DNA from: Sedimentisphaerales bacterium
GTDB lineage: Bacteria > Planctomycetota > Phycisphaerae > Sedimentisphaerales > Anaerobacaceae
Direction of reading: 5' to 3'
Length of the DNA: 33,417 nt
NCBI GenBank assembly: GCA_028277585.1
Contig: JANQFY010000021.1
Location: 1 to 33,417 of the forward strand
Numbering within the stretch: position 1 is the stretch's first letter; each line of letters starts with the position of its first letter. The position numbers were made by a program, and so were the translations under genes. Shown here in pieces: positions 1 to 8,065 of this stretch. The notes below the pieces were generated by a model, which was given only the letters and a program-made list of their open reading frames with translations, had not been told where the DNA came from and ran no database searches.

Positions 1-1311
1 AACAGCGGTCATGGCGTAATGGGCCAGTTCGGGCTCAGCGAAGTCCGCTTCATGTACATCCCGGCCCACGCCCGCGAGCCGCAGCCGGCCGACGGCGCAG
101 TCGACGTGAGCGTGGCGACCGACCTGGCCTGGAGAGCGGGACGTGATTCGGTCTCACACGAGGTTAGCTTTGGGACCGATCCCGACGCATTGGCCGCGGC
201 CGGCGCCGTCGATGTCGCCAGCTTCACGCCTGGTGTCTTGGATCTGGCAACGATGTACTACTGGGCCGTCGAGGAGATCCAGGATGCCGAGTCCTGGGCG
301 GGCAACCTCTGGAGCTTCACAACACAGGGCTATATCGTCATCGACGGTTTCGAGGCCTATGACGACGACGAGAACCGCATCTACCAGAGTTGGGTCGATG
401 GCTATGGCGTCAATAGCAACGGCTCTCAGGTGGGCCATCTCGAGTCGCCGTTTGCCGAACAGACCATCGTCAAGAGCGGCAATCAGTCCATGCCGTTGTT
501 CTATGATAACAGCAGCGCCGCCATGTCCGAGGCGGAGCTGACGTTGTCAGAGGATTTCTCGGCCAGTGGCATCAAGAGCCTGACGCTCTCGTTCCATGGC
601 GATGCGGGCAACATCGGTGGTCAACTGTATGTCAAGATCAATGGCGCCAAAGTTCTCTATGACGGCGTTGCCGCCAAGCTCAGCGCCACCGGATGGAATC
701 TCTGGAGCATTGATCTGTCGACGGTTGGCAACGTGAGCAACGTCACGTCGTTGATCATCGGCGTCGAAGGCGCCGGGGCCAATGGCGTCGTGTACATCGA
801 CGACGTTCGGCTGTACCCTGAGGTCCTGGCGTACCACAGGAACGCGGACATCACGGGCCCGGATGACATCGTTCAAGGTGTCCCGAACGACGACGACTGG
901 CCCGCGGGCGAGAATCCGCCGCTGGCGGTCGATGACGACGTCAACACCAAATACCTGCACCGCAAGGGCGGTTCCATGGCGACTGGTATTCAGATCACGC
1001 CGACGGCCGGCTCCACCATCGTAACAGGTCTGACGCTCACCACCGCCAATGATGTCCCGACCCGTGACCCGATCACGTTTGAGCTGTCCGGTTCGAACGG
1101 GACCATCGATGGGCCGTACACGGTGATTGCAGCGGGTGATATCGTTGACTTCGCCGGCGAAGCCGATTGGCCGCGCTTCACGAAGAACGGCACAATCATC
1201 ACGTTCGACAACGACGCGGCCTACACGCACTACCAGATCGTGTTCCCGACGCTCCGCGGCGCCGACGAGACGCTTATGCAGATTGCAGAGATCGAACTCA
1301 TCGGTCAGTAG
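1..1311 (+). CDS. Secreted carbohydrate-binding multidomain protein, 3' part only
   Basis: The reading frame is open from the first base, so the 5' end lies outside the window; the ATG at 19 is probably internal. What remains (about 436 codons) shows three parts. First is an FN3-like module with PADGAVDVSV near the start, YYWAVEE and LWSFTTQG at its end. Next is a beta-rich domain starting IDGFEAYDDDENRIYQSW and ending in YIDDVRLYP, typical of galactose-binding-like jelly rolls. The C-terminal discoidin-like domain begins ADITGPDDIVQGVPNDDDWP and ends MQIAEIELIGQ. No catalytic domain is visible. By family resemblance this is the C-terminus of a large extracellular planctomycete protein that attaches to polysaccharide; the missing N-terminus could hold LamG or enzyme domains. 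A strong hairpin terminator follows at 1365. Confidence 0.8.
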   Translation, partial: NSGHGVMGQFGLSEVRFMYIPAHAREPQPADGAVDVSVATDLAWRAGRDSVSHEVSFGTDPDALAAAGAVDVASFTPGVLDLATMYYWAVEEIQDAESWAGNLWSFTTQGYIVIDGFEAYDDDENRIYQSWVDGYGVNSNGSQVGHLESPFAEQTIVKSGNQSMPLFYDNSSAAMSEAELTLSEDFSASGIKSLTLSFHGDAGNIGGQLYVKINGAKVLYDGVAAKLSATGWNLWSIDLSTVGNVSNVTSLIIGVEGAGANGVVYIDDVRLYPEVLAYHRNADITGPDDIVQGVPNDDDWPAGENPPLAVDDDVNTKYLHRKGGSMATGIQITPTAGSTIVTGLTLTTANDVPTRDPITFELSGSNGTIDGPYTVIAAGDIVDFAGEADWPRFTKNGTIITFDNDAAYTHYQIVFPTLRGADETLMQIAEIELIGQ

Positions 1312-1364
1312 TGATCCGACAGGCGAGATTCTGATAGAATCTCACCCCAATCGAGCATGTACTT

Positions 1365-1404
1365 GGGGCCTGTGTTCCGAACGCAAGGGACACAGGCCCC
1401 TTTA
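1365..1404 (+). terminator. Intrinsic terminator after the first CDS
   Basis: Arms 1365-1378 and 1387-1400 form a stem of about 14 pairs (GGGGCCTGTGT against ACACAGGCCCC plus three more, one of them G-T) with an 8-nt loop, followed by a short TTT. It lies 54 bases after the stop codon. Confidence 0.7.
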
Positions 1405-1541
1405 CTTGCGCGGAGAAGGAAGCCGGATTCACAGCCGAGCTTGGGAGCCACCTTCGTGAAATTCATTTCCCAATAGAGCACAAGTGCCGTCTGGGTTGTT
1501 ATATTAGTGAGACACGTAGTCTCGACGAAAGGGCCTTTTCG

Positions 1542-2090
1542 GTGCAGGTGGAAGAGAAGTTGCTGGTCTGGCGGCTCAACCGCGGTGATGCGAGTGCGCT
1601 GTCGGAGATCTATGAGAAGTACCGCGACGATCTGCTGCGGCTGGCGGCTTCGATGCTCAACGACGCGGCGAGCGCCGAGGATGTGGTCCAGGATGTCTTT
1701 GTCAAATTCGCCGGATCGGCCCGGACGTTCCGCCTGACGGGCAGCTTGAAGGGTTTTCTGGCGACCTGCGTCGCCAATGGGGCCCGAAACAAACTGAAGG
1801 CCGCCGTTCGGCGCAAGACAACGGGCCTGGACGAGGCGATGGATTTGGCCTCCGGGGCAAGGAGCCCTGAACGTTGGATGATATGCAGCGATGAGTTCGG
1901 GCGGGTCAGTGACGCCATGGCGCGGCTGCCGTTCGAGCAACGCGAAGTCGTGACCATGCATCTGTATGGGGAAATGCCCTTCAAGGACGTTGCCCAGTGG
2001 CAGAAGACATCGATCAAGACCGTTCAGAGTCGATATCGCTACGGCCTGGAGAAACTGCGGTCGTTATTGAACTGTGAGGTAGCAACGTGA
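1542..2090 (+). CDS. ECF-type RNA polymerase sigma factor (cassette 1)
   Basis: A 182-aa sigma-70 family factor of ECF size. Sigma region 2 spans roughly residues 8-85 (SEIYEKYRDDLLRLA, then AEDVVQDVFVKFA, the conserved region 2 signature). Region 4 lies at about 125-175 (ARLPFEQREVVTMHLYGEMP, a helix-turn-helix, then RYRYGLEKLR). The start is GTG at 1542, preceded by GAAAGGG. The stop overlaps the next gene by four bases (GTGA), so the two are probably translationally coupled, as is usual for a sigma factor and its cognate anti-sigma. A TATATT at 1500-1505 could be a -10 box, but no good -35 is seen. The target regulon cannot be read from this window. Confidence 0.9.
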   Translation: MQVEEKLLVWRLNRGDASALSEIYEKYRDDLLRLAASMLNDAASAEDVVQDVFVKFAGSARTFRLTGSLKGFLATCVANGARNKLKAAVRRKTTGLDEAMDLASGARSPERWMICSDEFGRVSDAMARLPFEQREVVTMHLYGEMPFKDVAQWQKTSIKTVQSRYRYGLEKLRSLLNCEVAT

Positions 2091-2989
2091 AACCGAGAGA
2101 CGACATTGAACAATTCGCCCGAGAGGCGTCGATCGAGACGGACGCGACGCGGAACGAGCAGGTCCTTGGCCGGATGCACGAGGCCTACGCCCATTCAACA
2201 CCGGCCTCACGGCGGCCGGACTACTGGGGTCTTCTCTTCGAGAGCCGCGTGGCGCGCCTGGCGGCCGCCGCGGTCATCTTCCTGGCGCTGGGAACCCTCG
2301 TCGGCCAACTGGGCGGGATGCTCACCGGAGGCAGCGTCGCGTGGGCGGATGTCACTCAGCGATTTCAGTCGGTTCCGTTCTTCTACACATCGATCTATGT
2401 GAAGGATTATGCACTCGCCGAGCCCCGCCAGTTCGAGTTGTGGATGGGCGCCGGAGGGCAGGCCCGTATGCGAGTCGGTTCGCAGGTCATCTTCGGTCGA
2501 GACGGTCGTGTCACCCATGCCTTTGATATCTGGCAACGTTGTGAAGTTGAAGCGGATGAAACCGCCGCGGGAATCGTGAGCCTGCTGGCGACGCCGGACG
2601 AGTTCTCTCTGGACACGGTGATTCAGAGTATCTCGGCCGGCAAGCTCATCGACGTGACACCAACCGCCAACGCACAGGCGGCTATCGGGGAGGATCTGAT
2701 GGTCTTTGACGCCCAATCGGCCATCAGCCCGGGATGGGTGCGCATCTACGCTCTGCGCGAGAGCAGACTGCCCGTGAGTCTGCGTATCTGGAATCCGGAA
2801 CAGGGATTCAGTGTCGATGCATCGATCACGTATGCCAAAGAGCAGCCGGAGGTATTCTTCAACGCCGAAGCATTCGCGGAGAAACTTGCGGAGAAGGACC
2901 AGAACGACACCAGTCTGGCGTATGTATTCCTGAAGGATCCGGGCGGACAGATCATCACGCCGACCGACCTCCGGAGTCAGGACCAATAG
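2087..2989 (+). CDS. Putative membrane anti-sigma factor of cassette 1
   Basis: A 300-aa protein whose GTG start overlaps the sigma factor stop. The N-terminal 50 residues are charged and cytosolic-looking; a single transmembrane helix lies at about 57-77 (RLAAAAVIFLALGTLVG). The remainder is predicted extracytoplasmic and resembles LolA/MucB-like beta-rich domains only in general character. No zinc-finger HxxxCxxC anti-sigma motif is present. The stretch around the helix, ESRVARLAAAAVIFLAL then GGSVAWA, matches the same region of the protein at 5604 (ESKLAKLALAAGIILAA, GGVAWA), so the two are paralogous at least there. Function as an anti-sigma factor is inferred from position and topology. 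Confidence 0.7.
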   Translation: MKPRDDIEQFAREASIETDATRNEQVLGRMHEAYAHSTPASRRPDYWGLLFESRVARLAAAAVIFLALGTLVGQLGGMLTGGSVAWADVTQRFQSVPFFYTSIYVKDYALAEPRQFELWMGAGGQARMRVGSQVIFGRDGRVTHAFDIWQRCEVEADETAAGIVSLLATPDEFSLDTVIQSISAGKLIDVTPTANAQAAIGEDLMVFDAQSAISPGWVRIYALRESRLPVSLRIWNPEQGFSVDASITYAKEQPEVFFNAEAFAEKLAEKDQNDTSLAYVFLKDPGGQIITPTDLRSQDQ

Positions 2990-3036
2990 CGGAAGCTGAC
3001 GAGAATCGATCGTCAAACGAGGGAAGGACGTCACCT

Positions 3037-4026
3037 ATGCAAGAAGGCAAGCTTGGACGAATGTTGAGTATCTTGGTGCGAAGCACGCTGTTGTTGACGC
3101 TCCTGGCTCTCGGATCCGTGGCGCAGGCTGCCGACGAACGGACCTATGCCGAGCGTCTGGGTTGGCCCGCGGGCACGAGAGCGGTCATCTTCCACGTCGA
3201 CGACGCGGGCATGTCCCACGACTCCAACATGGGAACGAAGAAAGCCGTCGAGAACGGTGTCGCATCGTCACTGAGTATCATGATGCCCTGCTCGTGGGTC
3301 CCGGAGTGCGCCGCCTGGTTGAAGGAGAACCCAAAGGTCGACGCGGGTATCCACCTGACACTTACGGCCGAGTGGGACTACTATCGCTGGGGGCCGGTGG
3401 CCGGCGCCTCGGTGGTGCCCGGACTGGTTGACAAAGGAGGATATCTCTGGGATAGCGTCCCCGACGTCGTCGCCCATGCGACGCCCGACGAGGTCGAAAC
3501 CGAGATGCGCGCCCAGATCGACAAGGCGATCGCGATGGGCATTCAACCCACCCACCTGGACAGTCACATGGGGACGTGTTTCCAACCTCCGTTCATCGAG
3601 CGCTATGTGAAGGTGGGCATCGAGAAGAACATCCCGATCCTCATGTTCGGCGGGCACATGCAGCACATCGGCGCCGAGGCCGGGCAGTTCAAGCCCCTGC
3701 TGCGCGCCCTGTCGGCTCAGGTGTGGATGGCTGGCCTGCCCGTGATCGACGACTTGGTGACCCAGCCAACCCGCGCCAAGGATTACGGCGAGCGCAAGAA
3801 GGAGTTGATCGCTCTGCTCGACAACATGAAACCGGGCATCACGGAAATCATCGTTCACTGCACCGATCCGACAGAGGTCTTCTCGCACATCTCCGGCTCA
3901 GGGGCCACCCGCCAGGCGGAGATGCGGCTGATGACCGATCCGGACGTCAGGGCCTTCATTGAGGCTGAGGGCATCGTCCTGACCACCTGGCGCGAACTGA
4001 AGGATCGCCGCGAGCGCATCAAGTAA
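3037..4026 (+). CDS. Secreted YdjC/ChbG-family carbohydrate deacetylase
   Basis: A 329-aa protein with an N-terminal signal peptide (hydrophobic 11-28, cleavage likely after AQA at 29-31). It has the YdjC fold signatures: HVDDAGMS with D55/D56, GIHLTLT with H106, THLDSHMGT with H173, D175 and H177, and a late EIIVHCTDP strand. In this family such Asp and His residues hold the metal used to deacetylate N-acetylated sugars such as chito-oligosaccharides; the substrate here is unknown. ATG 3037 is chosen because GGGAAGGA lies about eight bases upstream; the longer frame beginning at 2734 runs inside the preceding gene. It follows the anti-sigma-like gene by 47 bases and is probably co-transcribed with it. 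Confidence 0.85.
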   Translation: MQEGKLGRMLSILVRSTLLLTLLALGSVAQAADERTYAERLGWPAGTRAVIFHVDDAGMSHDSNMGTKKAVENGVASSLSIMMPCSWVPECAAWLKENPKVDAGIHLTLTAEWDYYRWGPVAGASVVPGLVDKGGYLWDSVPDVVAHATPDEVETEMRAQIDKAIAMGIQPTHLDSHMGTCFQPPFIERYVKVGIEKNIPILMFGGHMQHIGAEAGQFKPLLRALSAQVWMAGLPVIDDLVTQPTRAKDYGERKKELIALLDNMKPGITEIIVHCTDPTEVFSHISGSGATRQAEMRLMTDPDVRAFIEAEGIVLTTWRELKDRRERIK

Positions 4027-4035
4027 GGGTGGGTC

Positions 4036-4055
4036 CTCCGGGCAACCGCCCGGAG
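4036..4055 (+). other. Intergenic hairpin between the deacetylase and pseudopilin genes
   Basis: Perfect 8-bp inverted repeat CTCCGGGC/GCCCGGAG around an AACC loop, directly after the deacetylase stop. No T-tract follows, so it may be a weak terminator or an mRNA-stabilising stem. Confidence 0.45.
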
Positions 4056-4111
4056 CCGACAGAACCACAATCCATCGAAGTACCTAACCTTAAACTGGGA
4101 GAGGTCACGGA

Positions 4112-4897
4112 ATGTCTATCTCGAAGTATGTCCGCACACAACAAAGAGGATTCACACTCATCGAACTGTTGGTGGTCATCGCCGTCATCGCCCTATTGAT
4201 GGGCATGCTGCTGCCGGCCCTCAACCTCGCCAAGAGACGTGCCGAACGCGTGGTCTGTCAGAACAACTTGCATCAGTGTTCCGCGGCCATGTTCATGTAT
4301 TCCGGGGATTATGATGATGCTTTGCCTACCGGCAGTATCATCGATCAGACGGCCCCTGGATACACGACCGCTTGGGACCGGGCCGATCAGATGGCGTTGG
4401 TCAATGCAGAAACCATGAGGCGTTTGGGAGAAGGTTACGGCCTGACCGACAAGCATGCCACCTGTGAGACGGCGCGTAAACACTTTGAGGCCAAGGAGGA
4501 CTGGTTGGAGCCGCGACAGCCATCACCGAAGTATACACAGGTATTCCAAATTGGATGGATCTACTGGGGGGCGCGCGGCCGCTGGACAGACCCGGACACG
4601 AATCGCGAGTATGTGACCGCGCGGAAACTCTCGGATCGCCCCACCTCCAAGACCCTGGCCACTTGCTTCTGTTACAACCGATACGATGCCGTGGGAGGCG
4701 CCGGCTCCTGGCCGGCGTGGTACGGCTCACACATCAGAGGCACGTTCCAGCACGCCGTTGATCGGCCCATGAATCCGACCCCAGATGGCCTGGCGGTCGG
4801 TTACCTCGACGGCTCCGTCCGTTTCGTCAAGTGGAACGATCTGACCCCCAGCAACCATGCAGGGGACTACATCATCTATTACGACAGCGGCACATAG
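4112..4897 (+). CDS. Type II secretion-type pseudopilin (prepilin N-methylation protein)
   Basis: A 261-aa protein with a class III prepilin leader: RGFTLIELLVVIAVIALL, so cleavage by prepilin peptidase is expected after G13, with N-methylation of F14 and the conserved Glu at mature position 5 (E18). The hydrophobic helix continues to about residue 36 and is followed by NLAKRRAERVVCQNNL. The C-terminus has YLDGSVRFVKWND, the DG-containing tail found in the very numerous planctomycete pseudopilin-like proteins. The middle is globular and not recognised further. Such proteins are anchored in the cytoplasmic membrane and may act in surface display or secretion; a specific role cannot be claimed. 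A terminator follows at 4926. Confidence 0.85.
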   Translation: MSISKYVRTQQRGFTLIELLVVIAVIALLMGMLLPALNLAKRRAERVVCQNNLHQCSAAMFMYSGDYDDALPTGSIIDQTAPGYTTAWDRADQMALVNAETMRRLGEGYGLTDKHATCETARKHFEAKEDWLEPRQPSPKYTQVFQIGWIYWGARGRWTDPDTNREYVTARKLSDRPTSKTLATCFCYNRYDAVGGAGSWPAWYGSHIRGTFQHAVDRPMNPTPDGLAVGYLDGSVRFVKWNDLTPSNHAGDYIIYYDSGT

Positions 4898-4925
4898 TCT
4901 CTCCTCCGGGACCAGCGGCGATCCC

Positions 4926-4957
4926 AAGGGCCGGATGACGCATGTCCGGCCCTTTCC
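4926..4957 (+). terminator. Intrinsic terminator closing ECF cassette 1
   Basis: Perfect 10-bp inverted repeat AAGGGCCGGA (4926-4935) / TCCGGCCCTT (4945-4954) with a 9-nt loop, running into a short T-tract. Confidence 0.75.
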
Positions 4958-5011
4958 ATGCGCCTCGGCGGCAGAAGTGGGAAATCCCGGCGAGATTTCG
5001 GCGATGAGCGG

Positions 5012-5041
5012 TTGCGCCCCGGCTCACTCGACGTCTATAAT
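5012..5041 (+). promoter_or_regulatory. Sigma70-like promoter for ECF cassette 2
   Basis: TTGCGC at 5012 and a perfect TATAAT at 5036-5041 with an 18-bp spacer, 33 bases before the start codon of the second sigma gene. Confidence 0.55.
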
Positions 5042-5074
5042 GGCGTCTGAGGCACGAAACGAAAGGAGCCTGGG

Positions 5075-5620
5075 TTGGGCGACCGCCAGAAAGAACTGCT
5101 GGAGTTGCTGGAGAAGTCGGGGCCGAAGCTCATGGCCCTGCTCACCAGACTGACCTTGCGCGAGGATGTCGCCGAGGAGCTCATGCAGGATCTGTTCGTC
5201 AAACTCAACGGCGCCAGGACTCCCGGCGGCGTCGACTGCTGGTACGCCTACGCCCGTCGCACGGCTATCAATTTGGCCTTCGACTGGCGGCGTCGGCAGG
5301 CGACCCGGCGGACCTGTTCGCTCGACAGGCTCGGCGAGCGTGCCTCAGACAGCCGCGCGCCGGTGGGACTGCTCATCCAGGATGAGCAGGTCGAACAGAT
5401 TCTCGCAGCCATCGATCGGCTCAGCGGCGTCTCGCGCGAGGCGTTTGTCATGCGACATATTCAGCAGGATTCGTACGAAGAGATTGCCGAACAGCTCGGC
5501 AAGACCGTCCATCAGGTGCGCGCTTTGTGTTCTCGCGCGATGAGCACGCTTCGCAACGTGCTCGGTTGCGACCGTGGCCCGAACGACGGAAAGGAGGTGC
5601 AGCATGTCGAACATGAATGA
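5075..5620 (+). CDS. ECF-type RNA polymerase sigma factor (cassette 2)
   Basis: A 181-aa ECF sigma factor. Region 2 includes REDVAEELMQDLFVKLN (about residues 28-44) and CWYAYARRTAINLAFDWRRR. Region 4 spans about 110-165 (AIDRLSGVSREAFVMRHI, YEEIAEQLGKTVHQVRA, ALCSRAMSTLRNVL). The start is TTG at 5075, supported by AAAGGAG at 5062-5068 with six-base spacing and by the TATAAT promoter just upstream. Its last 17 bases overlap the next gene, whose ribosome binding site lies inside this gene, so expression of the pair is likely coupled. It is only loosely similar to the sigma factor at 1542, which suggests separate regulons. Confidence 0.9.
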   Translation: MGDRQKELLELLEKSGPKLMALLTRLTLREDVAEELMQDLFVKLNGARTPGGVDCWYAYARRTAINLAFDWRRRQATRRTCSLDRLGERASDSRAPVGLLIQDEQVEQILAAIDRLSGVSREAFVMRHIQQDSYEEIAEQLGKTVHQVRALCSRAMSTLRNVLGCDRGPNDGKEVQHVEHE

Positions 5621-7781
5621 AGCTGAGATTCGGCGTCGTTTGGAGCTGCTCTCCGAGGTCACCCCGTCGGCCGAAGCCACCGACCGGGCGATGCAGCGCG
5701 TGCGGCAACGTCTGATGGGATCCCCTGAACAGACACAGGCTCGCAGCGCGAGCGTCTGGAGAATAATCATGGAAAGCAAACTCGCCAAACTGGCCCTGGC
5801 CGCCGGGATCATCCTGGCCGCCCTGATCGGCCTGAACATCATGGGCGACCGCCACCTGGGCGGCGTCGCCTGGGCCCGGATGCTGGAAAACGTCCAGCAG
5901 ATCCAGTCGTACATCCATCGCACCCGGATGACCATTTCCAGAGAAGATCAGCCGGACGCCCAAGTGGAATTCAAAATGTTCCGCTCCGGCGACTTCGGGA
6001 TTCGCCGTGACGCCTATATCGAGGGTGAACTGGCGACCCAGTTGTACGTTCCCTGGGATGCTCAGAAATGCGTCGAGGTCATACCCAGTCAGAAGAAGTA
6101 TGTCAGGGCGATCTTCGGTGAGGCCCAGCTCGCCGAGATTCGCGAGAAGAACGATCCGCGTGAAATGGCCAAGCTCATCATGTCATTCGACTATGTCGAT
6201 CTGGGCGTCCAGACGATCAACGGAAGGCAATGCGAAGGGATTGAAGTAAACGATCCCCGATTCGGACGGATGCTCTTCGAAGAAGGGATCGGACGGATAT
6301 GGGCCGATGTCGAGACGGACCTGCCCGTCCTGATGGAGTTCATCGGAACCTCGGCAGGCGGCGCCATCAGAACCAAAATCGTCCTCGACGAATTCGATTG
6401 GCAGGCGCCGCTGACGGCGGGCGACTTCGAGCCGAACATACCGGCCGACTACACCGTCATGGCTGAGGTGGACCTGTCCCCCGGCGCCGAGAGCGCCGTC
6501 AATGGGCTTCGCATCTTCGCCGGCATCACAGGTGGAACGTACCCCAGCAGCCTGGATCTGATGACCTCAATGAAAGAGGTCCAGTCCGCCTTCCTCATCG
6601 AACGGCGCAAGCGGGGCGTCGCCATGGAGCAGGAGCCGACGAAGGAGGAGATGGGCAGTATCCTGGCGATTCAGGGCGTCTGCATGTTCTACGGCCAGTT
6701 GATGAACGAGGACCGAGACGTCGCCTACTATGGCGATCAGGTGAGCGCCGAGTTTCCACACGCCGTCCTATGGCGCTGGAAGGGCGGCACTGACGAGTCC
6801 GGCAGCGATACATATCGCGTCATTCTGGGCGACCTGACGGTTCGCGACGCAACGGCAGCGGAACTCGAAGCGCTGGAGGCAAGGCCCCTGAATCTCGCTC
6901 CTCAGGCAATCCGGCCTGAGCCAGCCGATGGAAGCGTGGGCGTGCCTCTTCTGGACTTGAAGCTGAGTTGGCTGCCCGGCGCCGGCGCCATCGAGCACCG
7001 ACTCCGTTTGGGCGATGATCCGGATGATCTGCCGCTGCTGACGACCGAGACCGATCCCGACTTCGCCGGCGACCTCGAACTGCAGGCGGACACGACCTAT
7101 TACTGGCGTGTGGACGAAGTCGCATCCGACGGGACCGTCGAGGCGGGGACCTTATGGAGCTTCAACACAGGTCAATTGGTGGCTCTGTGGAGTCTGGACG
7201 AGGGCGAGGGAATGACCATCTCCGACAGCAGTGGCAACGACCACACCGGTGTCCTGAAGGGTGATCCAACCTGGACTTCAGGCGCCATCGGCGGCGCGCT
7301 GGAGTTCGACGGCGATGGTGATTATGTCGACCTGGGGACCTCGCCCAGCTTCGACATCACCGACCGGCTCACGGTGACTGCCTGGATCAAGGTCACGAGC
7401 TTCGACGTGGATTGGCAGACGATCATCAGCAAGGGGGACGTCGCTTGGCGGCTGTCGCGCAGTCAGGGTGACAACCTGCATTTCGCCTGCACAGGCCTCT
7501 GGCCGGAATGGGTGCACGGAAACGCCAATGTCAACGATGGGCGCTGGCATCATGCGGCCGGCGTCTGCGACGGGACGACGCTCCGTCTCTACATCGATGG
7601 ACAACTCGACGTCTCAGTGACGACCGCCGGGCGAATCAATGTGTGTGAGTACCCCGTCACTATCGGCGAGAATCTCGAGGAACCACAACGTGCGTGGAAC
7701 GGCGCCATCGACGAGGTCCGACTCTACAACTACGCCCTCTCCGAAATGGAGGTCAAAGCCCTCTACGACGCCAGGCCGTGA
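5604..7781 (+). CDS. Transmembrane anti-sigma-like protein with FN3-like and LamG sensor domains
   Basis: A 725-aa protein. ATG 5604 is chosen because AAGGAGGT at 5591-5598 sits five bases upstream. Residues 1-55 are charged and presumably cytoplasmic. One transmembrane helix lies at about 60-79 (LAKLALAAGIILAALIGL), followed by GGVAWARML as in the anti-sigma-like protein at 2087. Residues 85-300 form a LolA/MucB-like extracytoplasmic region, with an unrecognised segment after it. At about 432-523 is an FN3-like module (PEPADGSVGV, YYWRVDEV, LWSFNTG). Residues 525-725 form a LamG/concanavalin-like domain (VALWSLDEGEG, SGNDHTGVL, GALEFDGDGDYVDLG, GAIDEVRLYNYALS). Together with the overlapping ECF sigma gene this suggests that outside sugar binding controls sigma release; that role is inferred. 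Confidence 0.8.
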   Translation: MSNMNEAEIRRRLELLSEVTPSAEATDRAMQRVRQRLMGSPEQTQARSASVWRIIMESKLAKLALAAGIILAALIGLNIMGDRHLGGVAWARMLENVQQIQSYIHRTRMTISREDQPDAQVEFKMFRSGDFGIRRDAYIEGELATQLYVPWDAQKCVEVIPSQKKYVRAIFGEAQLAEIREKNDPREMAKLIMSFDYVDLGVQTINGRQCEGIEVNDPRFGRMLFEEGIGRIWADVETDLPVLMEFIGTSAGGAIRTKIVLDEFDWQAPLTAGDFEPNIPADYTVMAEVDLSPGAESAVNGLRIFAGITGGTYPSSLDLMTSMKEVQSAFLIERRKRGVAMEQEPTKEEMGSILAIQGVCMFYGQLMNEDRDVAYYGDQVSAEFPHAVLWRWKGGTDESGSDTYRVILGDLTVRDATAAELEALEARPLNLAPQAIRPEPADGSVGVPLLDLKLSWLPGAGAIEHRLRLGDDPDDLPLLTTETDPDFAGDLELQADTTYYWRVDEVASDGTVEAGTLWSFNTGQLVALWSLDEGEGMTISDSSGNDHTGVLKGDPTWTSGAIGGALEFDGDGDYVDLGTSPSFDITDRLTVTAWIKVTSFDVDWQTIISKGDVAWRLSRSQGDNLHFACTGLWPEWVHGNANVNDGRWHHAAGVCDGTTLRLYIDGQLDVSVTTAGRINVCEYPVTIGENLEEPQRAWNGAIDEVRLYNYALSEMEVKALYDARP

Positions 7782-7795
7782 CAACATGATATCGC

Positions 7796-7826
7796 AAGGC
7801 CGGGTCAAGCGGGCCCGGCCTTCTTT
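7796..7826 (+). terminator. Intrinsic terminator after the LamG anti-sigma-like gene
   Basis: Perfect 9-bp inverted repeat AAGGCCGGG (7796-7804) / CCCGGCCTT (7814-7822), followed by CTTT. It lies between two convergent units; the opposite strand lacks a T-tract, so it probably serves mainly the + strand. Confidence 0.7.
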
Positions 7827-7856
7827 CCAAGTACATATCCCAATCGTGCAGCGATT

Positions 7857-8051
7857 CTACAGATTCCAGGCCTTGGCGAAGGCTTGGAAGCTGCGATCGT
7901 AGGTGCGCTCGACCTCGTCGGGGAAGCAGCAGGCGGGCAATTGCTTCGATGAGAGATGGTAGCTCAGGCACTCGCAGCAGATACCCTTCTTGCCGCAGCC
8001 CCCATACGAACAGTTGCAGATCTTGAGGTTCTTTTCCTTCTGGCATTCCAT
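7857..8051 (-). CDS. Small cysteine-rich DUF6485-family protein
   Basis: A 64-aa protein with eight cysteines, beginning MECQKEKNLKICNCSYGGC and continuing GKKGICCECLSYH, LPACCFPDEVERTYDRS. This pattern fits the small DUF6485 proteins found in anaerobic bacteria, whose function is unknown; the cysteines probably bind a metal. The ATG at 8051 is preceded by AGGAGAA about ten bases upstream. It starts 14 bases after the stop of the zinc-ribbon gene on the same strand, so the two are probably one transcript. Confidence 0.75.
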   Translation of the reverse strand: MECQKEKNLKICNCSYGGCGKKGICCECLSYHLSSKQLPACCFPDEVERTYDRSFQAFAKAWNL

Positions 8052-8065
8052 GAGGCTGTCTTCTC

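Noticed and set aside
2734-3036. N-terminal extension of the deacetylase frame back to 2734
   Set aside because: It overlaps the preceding gene in another frame, and the signal peptide and ribosome binding site place the start at 3037.
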